A program made the position numbers and the translations under genes. Source: Akkermansiaceae bacterium (GTDB taxonomy: Bacteria; Verrucomicrobiota; Verrucomicrobiia; Verrucomicrobiales; Akkermansiaceae). From it: a DNA stretch of 5,745 nucleotides. The notes under the pieces were generated by a model that was not told where the DNA came from, ran no database searches, and worked only from the letters and a program-made list of their open reading frames with translations. The stretch covers positions 1-5,745 of the forward strand of contig JALZWJ010000135.1 in the NCBI GenBank assembly GCA_023300065.1, given 5' to 3'. Below are positions 1 through 5,296 of this stretch, in pieces; positions within the stretch are counted from its first letter, which is position 1; each line of letters begins with the position of its first letter.

Positions 1-39
1 ACAGTGACTGTCGAAGCCACTGAGGAAGTTTCCGCTTAA
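1..39 (+). CDS. C-terminal end of an unidentified protein (5' end outside window)
   Basis: The first frame is open from base 1 and stops at TAA 37-39, giving the tail TVTVEATEEVSA. The other two + frames hit stops within the first 21 bases, so this is the only frame that could be coding here. The tail is acidic and rich in small residues, as in the disordered C-termini of some ribosomal and other abundant proteins. Twelve residues are too few to name a family. A strong intrinsic terminator 27 nt downstream supports a real gene ending here. Confidence 0.55.
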   Translation, partial: TVTVEATEEVSA

Positions 40-66
40 TCAGCAAGACTTAAGCTCTTATTTTTC

Positions 67-99
67 AAAAAGCTCGGCTGTTAAAGGCCGGGCTTTTTT
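67..99 (+). terminator. Rho-independent terminator of the upstream gene
   Basis: The GC arm GCTCGGC (72-78) pairs with GCCGGGC (87-93), including one G-U pair, around an 8-nt loop (79-86). The stem is extended by A67-71 pairing with the T run at 94-99, giving about 12 pairs followed by six T residues. It lies between the stop at 39 and the murI start at 139, so it insulates murI from the preceding gene. The flanking A-tract on the left arm could make it work in both directions, but no opposing gene is seen here. Confidence 0.9.
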
Positions 100-138
100 G
101 TCGTTTCCAGACAGGCATTTCAAAGCCAAGGTCTTCTC

Positions 139-906
139 GTGATCGGCATCCTCGATTCAGGCGTTGGTGGACTTTCCGTCCTACGGGAAATCCGCAGCCT
201 CTTACCTCAAACCGCTGTCACCTATATTGGTGACAATGCTTGGTGCCCCTATGGCAATAAGACCCATCCACAGATCCTGCAGCGCACCGTGGCTCTCACT
301 GATTTCCTGATCGCGCAGGGAGCCGAGGTCATCGTCCTCGCTTGCAACTCCGCCACCATCGTGGCGATCGAGTTCCTCCGCGCCCACTACCCAATCCCAT
401 TTATCGGAATGGAACCCGGGGTAAAACCCGCCGCCCTTCTTACAAAATCAGGAACGATCGGAGTCCTCGCCACCGAGGCCTCACTCAGCGGCGATAAATT
501 CCACCGTCTCGTCGCAACCCACGCACGCAATCTCCGCGTCATCACGCAGCCTTGCCCAAAGTTTGTCGAGCTTGTCGAGCAAGGGATTCTCACCGGCCCA
601 GAAGTGGAGGCCGCGATTGATGAATACACCGAGCAGATGCTCGCGGCCGGGGCAGATGTCCTCATCCTAGGTTGCAGCCACTACCCCTTTCTCCGCCCCG
701 CCTTGGCGGCCCGCCTCCCGGCAAACATTCAGTTTATTGACACCGGCGATGCCATCGCCCGCCGCGTGGCCCAACACCCTCTTTCACTCAGCCCAGACTC
801 CAAGGCCCGCCTTCTCACCACGGGGCAACCAGATCAAGTCACCCATCTCATCCACAGCCTCACCCCCGAACTGCAAATCTCCTGCTCGGCCCTCACCTTG
901 CCATGA
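139..906 (+). CDS. murI: Glutamate racemase
   Basis: This cytoplasmic, cofactor-independent racemase converts L-glutamate to D-glutamate for the peptidoglycan stem peptide. Family landmarks are all present: DSGVGG at 6-11 (Asp6 and Ser7 in the active site), GDNAWCPYG at 31-39 (equivalent to the family's ADxxxxPYG), ACNSAT at 68-73 with the first catalytic Cys69, VELVEQG at 143-149, and GCSHYP at 178-183 with the second catalytic Cys179 and His181. The length of 255 aa is at the short end of the usual range. The start is GTG at 139. No ATG, GTG or TTG lies between the upstream in-frame stop at 82-84 and this codon, and a weak AAGG (128-131) sits 7 nt before it. No convincing promoter was found between the terminator at 67-99 and the start. 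The stop overlaps the next start as ATGA (903-906), so translation is probably coupled to the methyltransferase. Confidence 0.96.
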   Translation: MIGILDSGVGGLSVLREIRSLLPQTAVTYIGDNAWCPYGNKTHPQILQRTVALTDFLIAQGAEVIVLACNSATIVAIEFLRAHYPIPFIGMEPGVKPAALLTKSGTIGVLATEASLSGDKFHRLVATHARNLRVITQPCPKFVELVEQGILTGPEVEAAIDEYTEQMLAAGADVLILGCSHYPFLRPALAARLPANIQFIDTGDAIARRVAQHPLSLSPDSKARLLTTGQPDQVTHLIHSLTPELQISCSALTLP

Positions 907-1667
907 AAAATATCACCCTTATCTCCGCGCTCGCCCTCGTCGCGGTTCTCATTTTCCTTTTCTCACGTCGCTCCCAACCGGAGGACCAAATCGAGACCGC
1001 CGCCGAGGAACCTGCCACCGACAAGGAGGACAGCTACTACACCACAAGGCCACACTCTGAGGACGGCATTGGAAAATTCTATCAAGGCCGCGAGATTGCC
1101 AAAGCCATGAACCACTCCACCATCGATTGGCTAGAGCACCCAGGACGTGATTCTCAGGAAGACCCGAACACCGTTATCGACCTCATCGACATCAACCCCG
1201 CCGATGTCATTGCCGACATTGGCGCTGGCTCTGGTTATTACACCTTCCGCCTTGCTAAAAAACACCCGCGCGCGCGCGTCGTTGCCATCGATATTCAAGA
1301 AGAAACGCTCGGCTTCCTCGAGCAACGCATCGCCCAACTCAATAGCCAAAACATCATCACTCATCTCGGAAAAACTGATCACATCGACCTCCCTCCAACC
1401 TCGATCGATGCCGCACTCATCGTAGATGCTTACCACGAATTCTCTCACCCCTACGAGATCATGACCTCCCTCGTAGCCAGCCTCCGTCCCGAGGGGCGCA
1501 TCTTCCTGGTCGAGCCCCGCGCCGAGGATCCAAACTCCGAGATCAAGCCCCTTCACAAAATGACTCAAGCACAGATAAAGCGTGAAATGGCCTTCGTCGG
1601 CCTCGAGTGGATCCAGACTCACGATGATCTCCCGCAGCAACACTTCATGGTCTTCCGTAAACCATAA
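903..1667 (+). CDS. Class I SAM-dependent methyltransferase with N-terminal hydrophobic anchor
   Basis: This is a Rossmann-fold methyltransferase of unknown substrate. The SAM-binding motif I is VIADIGAGSGYYT (102-114). The acidic residue ending strand 2 is Asp130 in VVAIDIQ. The post-motif signature VDAYHEF lies at 174-180, and a motif like EGRIFLVEP at 197-205 precedes the C-terminal HFMVFRKP (247-254). The YHEF and FMVFRKP signatures recall a group of bacterial predicted methyltransferases, recalled and not searched. Residues 4-20 form one hydrophobic stretch with no lipobox, followed by SRRS and an acidic, probably disordered linker (about 25-55). It could be a Sec signal or a signal anchor. 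The Arg pair just after the hydrophobic segment would favour keeping the enzyme domain in the cytoplasm, where SAM is. The gene overlaps murI by ATGA and ends 5 nt before tilS. A role in envelope or lipid modification is only a guess from the anchor. Confidence 0.88.
   Translation: MKNITLISALALVAVLIFLFSRRSQPEDQIETAAEEPATDKEDSYYTTRPHSEDGIGKFYQGREIAKAMNHSTIDWLEHPGRDSQEDPNTVIDLIDINPADVIADIGAGSGYYTFRLAKKHPRARVVAIDIQEETLGFLEQRIAQLNSQNIITHLGKTDHIDLPPTSIDAALIVDAYHEFSHPYEIMTSLVASLRPEGRIFLVEPRAEDPNSEIKPLHKMTQAQIKREMAFVGLEWIQTHDDLPQQHFMVFRKP
1267..1278. repeat. (CG)6 dinucleotide run inside the methyltransferase gene
   Basis: Twelve bases of strictly alternating CG lie at codons for Pro-Arg-Ala-Arg, just before strand 2 of the SAM-binding fold. 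In this sequence the frame is intact. Gain or loss of one CG unit would shift the frame and remove most of the catalytic domain. The run is short, so biased composition explains it adequately. Confidence 0.6.
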
Positions 1668-1672
1668 TCACC

Positions 1673-2596
1673 GTGACTATGATCGCTCGCCCGGCTTGGC
1701 TCGATCCCAACCTCCCTTACCTCGTCGGCATTTCTGGTGGGCGAGACTCCATCGCCCTCCACCACTGGCTACTTGCAGAGGGGATTCAAAAAATCACCTA
1801 CTGCCATCTTAATCACCGTCTCCGGGGCCAAGAATCAGAGGGTGATGAGGCCTTCCTCCGCCAACTCCTAGGCCCCTCTCTCATCTCTCAATCAGTCGAT
1901 GTGGCAGCGCTCGCTTCAGAGCAAAAACTCTCGCTCGAAACCGCCGCCCGCCAAGCCCGCCACCACTTCTTCCACCACTGCGCTGCCTCCACCGGCATCT
2001 CAAAAATCCTCCTCGCCCATCATGCCGATGACCAGGCCGAGACCGTTCTCTTCAACCTCCTCCGCGGATCTGCGGGCGCGAAAGGGATGTCAGAACAACA
2101 CACCATCGCAGGCCTCACCATCCTCCGTCCCTTTCTCAAAGTCCGCCGATCAGAAATCGACGCCTTCCTAAAAGACGGCGACCACTCCTACCGCGAGGAC
2201 TCCTCAAACATCGAGCCCTTCGCAACCCGGAATCGCATCCGTCACGAAGGCCTCCCACTCCTCACCGACATCCTTAACCAAGATTCCACCCCTGGCCTCT
2301 TGCGCTCCCTCGACCTGACCAAAGACTTAGAAGAAATCGCAAGCCTCCACCTAGAGTCGCTCAAACTTTTAGATCCACAGGGACGCATTCACCTCCCCAC
2401 CTTCCGGACCCAGCCCCTCTCCGTCCAAAAAAAAGCCCTCCACCACTATCTGAGCGACCACGCCATCCCGGAGCTCTCCACCAAAGTCATCGCCCGCGGC
2501 CTCACCCTTCTCGACCCAGAAGCCCCCTCTTCGGTGAACCTTCCCGGCGGTCAACGCTTGCGCCGAAAGGAATCTCGGCTTTTCATCTCATTATGA
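1673..2596 (+). CDS. tilS: tRNA(Ile)-lysidine synthetase, short form
   Basis: This ATP-dependent enzyme attaches lysine to C34 of the CAU anticodon of tRNA-Ile2, changing its decoding from AUG to AUA. The N-type PP-loop ISGGRDS is at 20-26 and HLNHRLRG at 45-52. LAHHADDQAETVLFNLLRGS (114-133) is the family signature, followed by RPFLKVRRSEI (152-162), EDSSN (175-179) and RNRIRHEGLPLL (186-197). The PP-loop domain fills about the first 200 residues and a smaller helical region follows. At 307 aa it is much shorter than the roughly 430-aa E. coli enzyme and close to minimal forms such as that of Aquifex, so the last C-terminal domain appears to be absent. The start could be GTG 1673 or ATG 1679 (residue 3). 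Neither has a clear Shine-Dalgarno sequence, and both lie within 11 nt of the methyltransferase stop, consistent with re-initiation. The stop overlaps the lipoprotein start as ATGA. An A8 run (2427-2434) lies within codons 252-254. Confidence 0.95.
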   Translation: MTMIARPAWLDPNLPYLVGISGGRDSIALHHWLLAEGIQKITYCHLNHRLRGQESEGDEAFLRQLLGPSLISQSVDVAALASEQKLSLETAARQARHHFFHHCAASTGISKILLAHHADDQAETVLFNLLRGSAGAKGMSEQHTIAGLTILRPFLKVRRSEIDAFLKDGDHSYREDSSNIEPFATRNRIRHEGLPLLTDILNQDSTPGLLRSLDLTKDLEEIASLHLESLKLLDPQGRIHLPTFRTQPLSVQKKALHHYLSDHAIPELSTKVIARGLTLLDPEAPSSVNLPGGQRLRRKESRLFISL

Positions 2597-3006
2597 AGAC
2601 GCTCGCCATCCTCACCTTCTCATTCTTATTTCTCAGCTCATGTAGCTCGCGCAATAAAAACCAGAGCGAAGAAGAGGAAACCCAGCCAAAGATCACCGGA
2701 CCTGAAAAAAGAGTAGTCGGTCGTATTGCCTCCGTATCAAAAGCGGGTGAATTCGTCCTCATCCAAAAGTTCGGCCCCGGTACCCTCCCCAAAAACACCC
2801 TTTACCAATCACAAGGACCGCAAGGCCGCGCCGCCTCCCTCCGCCCCTCAGGAGAGAGAGTGCGCGACTTCTACGCCGCTGACCTCGTCAGCGGAGACGT
2901 TGAAAAAGGAGACGCCGTCATCGGCTACCCAGATTTCCCAGAAAAAGCAGAAATCACAACTGAGATTCCTCAACCGACTGCCGTTGAGTCAAAAATCACT
3001 CCTTGA
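2593..3006 (+). CDS. Small predicted lipoprotein, function unknown
   Basis: I do not recognise a named family. The 137-aa product starts with a type II signal peptide: Lys2, a hydrophobic core at about 4-14 and the lipobox LSSC (14-17), so Cys17 should be lipidated. Ser18-Ser19 follow it, and there is no Asp at +2. After a charged linker (SEEEE at about 25-29) comes a compact module at about 40-112. It is rich in beta and turn residues (VVGRIASVS, FVLIQKFGPG, GDAVIGYP) and includes RVRDFYAADLVSGDVEKGD, which reads like a small beta-barrel. I recall similar short modules in other Verrucomicrobiota proteins, but could not search. The C-terminal 25 residues are Pro/Thr/Glu-rich and probably disordered. 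The ATG overlaps the tilS stop by ATGA, making it the last gene of the block. No T-tract terminator follows. Confidence 0.8.
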   Translation: MKTLAILTFSFLFLSSCSSRNKNQSEEEETQPKITGPEKRVVGRIASVSKAGEFVLIQKFGPGTLPKNTLYQSQGPQGRAASLRPSGERVRDFYAADLVSGDVEKGDAVIGYPDFPEKAEITTEIPQPTAVESKITP

Positions 3007-3130
3007 ACGAAAAAAAAGTCACCTTGCCAAAAGATGCTAAAGACCCCCAAACTATCGGGCTTCCAGACTTATCCCGTCATACTGAAAATGACATTCTTAC
3101 AGTTTATTTGAAAAAATTAGCGGTTTCAAC

Positions 3131-3160
3131 TTGAGCTTAGTCGCTATTTATTGGTAATAT
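3131..3160 (+). promoter_or_regulatory. Candidate extended -10 promoter for the marR-type gene
   Basis: TTGAGC (3131-3136, 4/6 to the sigma-70 -35 consensus) and TAATAT (3155-3160, 4/6 to the -10) are 18 nt apart. A TGG directly precedes the -10, giving an extended -10 (TGn) motif. Transcription would begin near 3166-3168, leaving a leader of about 50 nt. The surrounding 3100-3160 is much more AT-rich than the coding DNA. A perfect 6-bp inverted repeat, TTGAAA (3108-3113) / TTTCAA (3124-3129), abuts the -35. The call is by consensus matching only. Confidence 0.5.
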
Positions 3161-3163
3161 CTC

Positions 3164-3194
3164 CCCAGAAGCTGCTGGGTAACCCTAAATACCC
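3164..3194. promoter_or_regulatory. Cluster of overlapping inverted repeats at the predicted marR start site; possible operator
   Basis: Three overlapping dyads are packed into 31 bp: CCCAG-N6-CTGGG (3164-3179), GGGT-A-ACCC (3177-3185), and GGGTA-N8-TACCC (3177-3181 / 3190-3194). They begin 3 bp after the predicted -10 and cover the predicted start of transcription, where MarR-family repressors commonly bind their own promoters as dimers. Autoregulation is an inference. The dyads could equally form a 5' UTR hairpin. Confidence 0.35.
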
Positions 3195-3218
3195 AAAAAA
3201 ATCGAAAGTCGCATTACC

Positions 3219-3680
3219 ATGAAATCAAGCACAATTAACTCATCTCCTTCCGCCAAAGTAGACACCGACCGTCTCGCGGACTTCGTCCTAATGACGCAGA
3301 GATCCTGTATCCTGAATCTTTCTACTGAACTCAACCGCGGAAACCTCTCCTTCCCGCAGTTCTTCCTCCTCACTTACCTTTCTAGCGAAGATTACCTGAC
3401 CATGTCAGCAATCGCCAAGAAGATGGGCCACTCTACCGCTGCTGCGACCGGGTTGGTTGACCGTCTTGAGAAGCTGAACTTCGTCGAGCGTGTTCACGCT
3501 GCCGAGGACCGCCGCAAGATTATGGTTCGCATCACGGCTGAAGGAAAGGCAATCGTTGCAACCATGCGTGGTCACATCGCCACCGAACTCGCAGACCTCA
3601 TGGAAGACATGGACGAAAGCGAAGCGACCTCAGTGGCTGTTGCCTCTGACGCGATCGAGGGCAAGAACCTCGATTCATAA
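3219..3680 (+). CDS. MarR-family winged-helix transcriptional regulator
   Basis: This is a 153-aa cytoplasmic DNA-binding protein of MarR size. The first 15 residues are Ser/Thr-rich and likely flexible. The dimerisation helix spans about 17-40. The winged helix runs from about 46: LTMSAIAKKMGHS (60-72) and AAATGLVDRLEKLNFVERV (74-92) form the helix-turn-helix and recognition helix. The wing carries the family signature AEDRRKIMVRIT (95-106), followed by the long C-terminal dimerisation helix. It has one Cys (Cys30), so a two-Cys redox switch of the usual kind is unlikely; the ligand is unknown. The ATG at 3219 is preceded by GAAAG (3204-3208), a modest ribosome site. It is monocistronic by context, with a promoter at 3131-3160 and a terminator at 3732-3777. 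Codon use (AAG, GCT, GTT, CGT, CTG) and G/C balance differ clearly from the neighbours. Confidence 0.93.
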   Translation: MKSSTINSSPSAKVDTDRLADFVLMTQRSCILNLSTELNRGNLSFPQFFLLTYLSSEDYLTMSAIAKKMGHSTAAATGLVDRLEKLNFVERVHAAEDRRKIMVRITAEGKAIVATMRGHIATELADLMEDMDESEATSVAVASDAIEGKNLDS

Positions 3681-3707
3681 AACTCCCCTACCCCAAAAAA
3701 TTCTTTA

Positions 3708-3721
3708 CCAAGGAAACTTGG
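3708..3721 (+). other. GAAA-tetraloop mini-hairpin in the marR 3' region
   Basis: CCAAG (3708-3712) and CTTGG (3717-3721) are perfectly complementary and enclose the GNRA-type tetraloop GAAA (3713-3716). The element ends 10 nt before the terminator stem. It might stabilise the marR mRNA 3' end or contribute to leader structure of the downstream gene. With only 5 bp, chance occurrence is possible. Confidence 0.4.
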
Positions 3722-3731
3722 CGAAACGACG

Positions 3732-3777
3732 ACGCTTCCTCTACGCTCACCGCGTGAAGGAAGCGTTTCTCTTTTTA
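3732..3777 (+). terminator. Rho-independent terminator of the marR-type gene, overlapping the next gene's start
   Basis: ACGCTTCCT (3732-3740) pairs perfectly with AGGAAGCGT (3758-3766). One C-A mismatch (3741/3757) is followed by an inner stem TACGC (3742-3746) / GCGTG (3752-3756, one T-G wobble) closed by the loop TCACC (3747-3751). The T-rich tail at 3766-3777 is interrupted by two C residues. About 14 pairs make this a strong hairpin 50 nt after the marR stop. Its descending arm contains the GTG at 3754-3756, the favoured start of the laccase-domain gene, so it may also act as an attenuator or translational block for that gene. Confidence 0.8.
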
Positions 3778-4410
3778 TCCCCCCTCTCTATTTCTCCCCA
3801 ACATCGGGCCGACTTCATCGAACGGGTCCCAGGCATCAGCACCACGACTGATAAGGAACAGACCCTCGCGCGCCTCCAACCCACGCACCACCGCGCCGCA
3901 CAGCGCCTTGGCTTTGATCGCACCTTCCACGCGGAGCAGACTCACGGGAGCGATCTCGCCCTCATCACAGCCTCCTCACCTGCGCTATCCCTCGGGGTCG
4001 ACGCCCTCCTCACCGCTGATCCAGACATCCTCCTAGGAATCCACGTCGCGGATTGCGGGGCCCTTTATCTCGCCGACCAGAAAACAGGGGCCATCGGCCT
4101 CCTCCATTCCGGAAAAAAAGGAACCGAACAAAACATCACCGGGAAAGCGATCACCGCCATGACCGCCAATTTTGGAACAAATCCCGCAGATCTCATCGCA
4201 GTGCTCGCTCCCTGCATCCGCCCGCCACACTACGAGATCGATTTTGCAAAACAAATCCACGCCCAAACAATCGCGGCAGGAATTCTTGAAAAAAACTACC
4301 ACGACTGCGGCCTCTGCACCGCTTCAAATCTCGACCGCTTTTATTCCTACCGCCTTGAAAAAGGGGATACTGGGCGCCTCCTCGCCCTCTTCGGACGCAC
4401 TTCATCATGA
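3754..4410 (+). CDS. pgeF: Laccase-domain protein of the YfiH/PgeF family (peptidoglycan editing factor / polyphenol oxidase-like)
   Basis: Characterised relatives have purine-nucleoside and phenol-oxidising activities. In E. coli the protein removes wrongly made muropeptide precursors, probably those with L-Ser at position 1. With the GTG 3754 start (218 aa), the metal/active-site triad is intact: His64 in EQTHG (61-65), Cys101 in VADCG (98-102) and His118 in LLHSG (116-120). PCIRPPHYEID (153-163), HDCGLCTA (183-190) and FYSYR...TGR (196-208) complete the family pattern. The usual HAGWRG is HSGKKG (118-123) here. Start choice: the frame stays open upstream through the marR gene, but only TTG 3718 and GTG 3754 are plausible downstream of the marR stop. 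GTG gives an N-terminus beginning MKEAFLFLSPLS, which fits family length; TTG adds a Lys/Arg-rich 12-residue extension. No Shine-Dalgarno sequence precedes GTG, which is buried in the marR terminator hairpin. The gene overlaps ispE by ATGA. Confidence 0.88.
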   Translation: MKEAFLFLSPLSISPQHRADFIERVPGISTTTDKEQTLARLQPTHHRAAQRLGFDRTFHAEQTHGSDLALITASSPALSLGVDALLTADPDILLGIHVADCGALYLADQKTGAIGLLHSGKKGTEQNITGKAITAMTANFGTNPADLIAVLAPCIRPPHYEIDFAKQIHAQTIAAGILEKNYHDCGLCTASNLDRFYSYRLEKGDTGRLLALFGRTSS

Positions 4411-5231
4411 CCACTCACGCACCCGCTAAAATCAACCTCTCACTTCGGATCACCCGTAAGCGGGAGGACGGCTTCCATGAGCTCGAGACCCTCGCCCTGC
4501 CGCTCCCCGGCCTGACCGATGAACTCACCTTCGCGCCAGCCGATGCCTTCTCACTCCACTGCGACACCCCAGGCGTGCCCACCGATGAAACGAACCTCGT
4601 CTCCCGCGCCCTCCGCCTCTTTGAGAAAAACACCCAGACCGCCTGCAACTTCCACGTCACCCTCGTGAAGAATATCCCACACGGCGCGGGCCTCGGCGGC
4701 GGCAGTGCCGATGCTGCGCACACTTTCCTCGCCCTGAACGAACTAACCGGCTCAGACACCCCTCTCACGACTCTCGCAGAGTGGGCCGCCGAGCTAGGCT
4801 CAGATATCCCCCTCTTCCTCTACCAATCTCCCTGCTGGTGCCGCGGACGCGGCGAAATCATCGAACCTACCCCACTCGCATGGAAAAAACCCATCCTCCT
4901 CTTCAAGCCCACCTTCGACATTCCCACCCCGTGGGCTTACTCGAAGTGGCAGACCTCACAAGAGGTTCAGGGCATCTCTTACGCCCCCCAAACCGTCGGA
5001 GAGATCACCCTTTTTAACGACCTCGAACGCCCCGTCTTCGAGAAGCACCGCATCCTTGCCGAGCTGAAGGCCTTCCTCCTCGCTCACCCCTCGACCGAAG
5101 CCGCCATGATGTCCGGCTCAGGCTCCACCGTCTTCGCCGTCTTACGGGGTCAGCACGAGGCAGAAGCCTTACGACAAGAGACCCTCGCCACCATAGACCC
5201 CACCCTCTGGAGTCATCTCACGATCTTTTAA
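4407..5231 (+). CDS. ispE: 4-diphosphocytidyl-2-C-methyl-D-erythritol kinase
   Basis: This GHMP-superfamily kinase phosphorylates the 2-hydroxyl of CDP-methylerythritol, a middle step of the non-mevalonate (MEP) isoprenoid pathway, in the cytoplasm. [10 protein letters not shown] (6-15) has the catalytic Lys8, and GFHELETL (22-29) matches the substrate-binding GYH-L segment. The ATP-binding glycine loop is [14 protein letters not shown] (91-104). GSDIPLF (131-137) contains the catalytic Asp133. RGRGE (146-150), FNDLE (203-207) and the C-terminal GHMP motif MSGSGST (235-241) follow. At 274 aa it is close to the usual 280-290. The ATG sits in the ATGA overlap with the laccase-domain gene, with only a distant CGGA upstream, so translation is probably coupled. 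Codons end overwhelmingly in C. By hand count, the 60 bases 4861-4920 contain 26 C and 6 G. Confidence 0.96.
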   Translation: MTTHAPAKINLSLRITRKREDGFHELETLALPLPGLTDELTFAPADAFSLHCDTPGVPTDETNLVSRALRLFEKNTQTACNFHVTLVKNIPHGAGLGGGSADAAHTFLALNELTGSDTPLTTLAEWAAELGSDIPLFLYQSPCWCRGRGEIIEPTPLAWKKPILLFKPTFDIPTPWAYSKWQTSQEVQGISYAPQTVGEITLFNDLERPVFEKHRILAELKAFLLAHPSTEAAMMSGSGSTVFAVLRGQHEAEALRQETLATIDPTLWSHLTIF

Positions 5232-5242
5232 ATAATCACAAG

Positions 5243-5262
5243 ACACCCCGCTCTCGTGGTGT
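5243..5262 (+). other. Imperfect hairpin between ispE and clpX
   Basis: ACACC (5243-5247) pairs with GGTGT (5258-5262). After one C-T mismatch, CG (5249-5250) pairs with CG (5255-5256) around the loop CTCT. No T-run follows, so it is not a standard intrinsic terminator. It might weakly attenuate transcription after ispE or belong to the clpX upstream region. The whole ispE-clpX gap is 65 nt, and no consensus promoter is evident in it. Confidence 0.3.
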
Positions 5263-5296
5263 TAACCTCCTATCACAAACCGCTTATTCTCTTTCA

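Noticed and set aside
563..580. A 9-bp perfect tandem repeat (TTGTCGAGC twice) in murI.
   Set aside because: It encodes the conserved family segment containing VELVE, so protein constraint explains it.
737..1060. A 107-codon + strand frame across the murI/methyltransferase junction.
   Set aside because: It is Pro/Arg/Ser-rich with no domain, and overlaps two motif-supported genes in another frame.
1131..1643. A 170-codon open frame on the - strand opposite the methyltransferase.
   Set aside because: It mirrors a well-supported gene with clear motifs, has no recognisable domain, and arises from the C-ending codon bias of the opposite strand.
3046..3076. Possible terminator after the lipoprotein (CGGG/CCCG with a 13-nt loop).
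   Set aside because: The stem is only 4 bp and no T-run follows.
3490..3753. Extension of the laccase-domain frame upstream to the ATG at 3490, giving a 306-aa protein.
   Set aside because: The extra 88 residues lie mostly within the marR coding sequence in another frame, read as low-complexity Arg/Pro/Thr-rich sequence, and have no counterpart in the YfiH family.
4415..4768. A 117-codon - strand open frame opposite ispE.
   Set aside because: It is rich in Ser/Arg/Val, as expected for an antisense shadow, and ispE is fully supported on the + strand.
5262..5289. Possible clpX promoter (TTAACC, 16 nt, TTATTC).
   Set aside because: Consensus match is poor, and the -10 would lie 7 nt before the ATG, requiring an essentially leaderless mRNA. 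It is not supported without start-site data.
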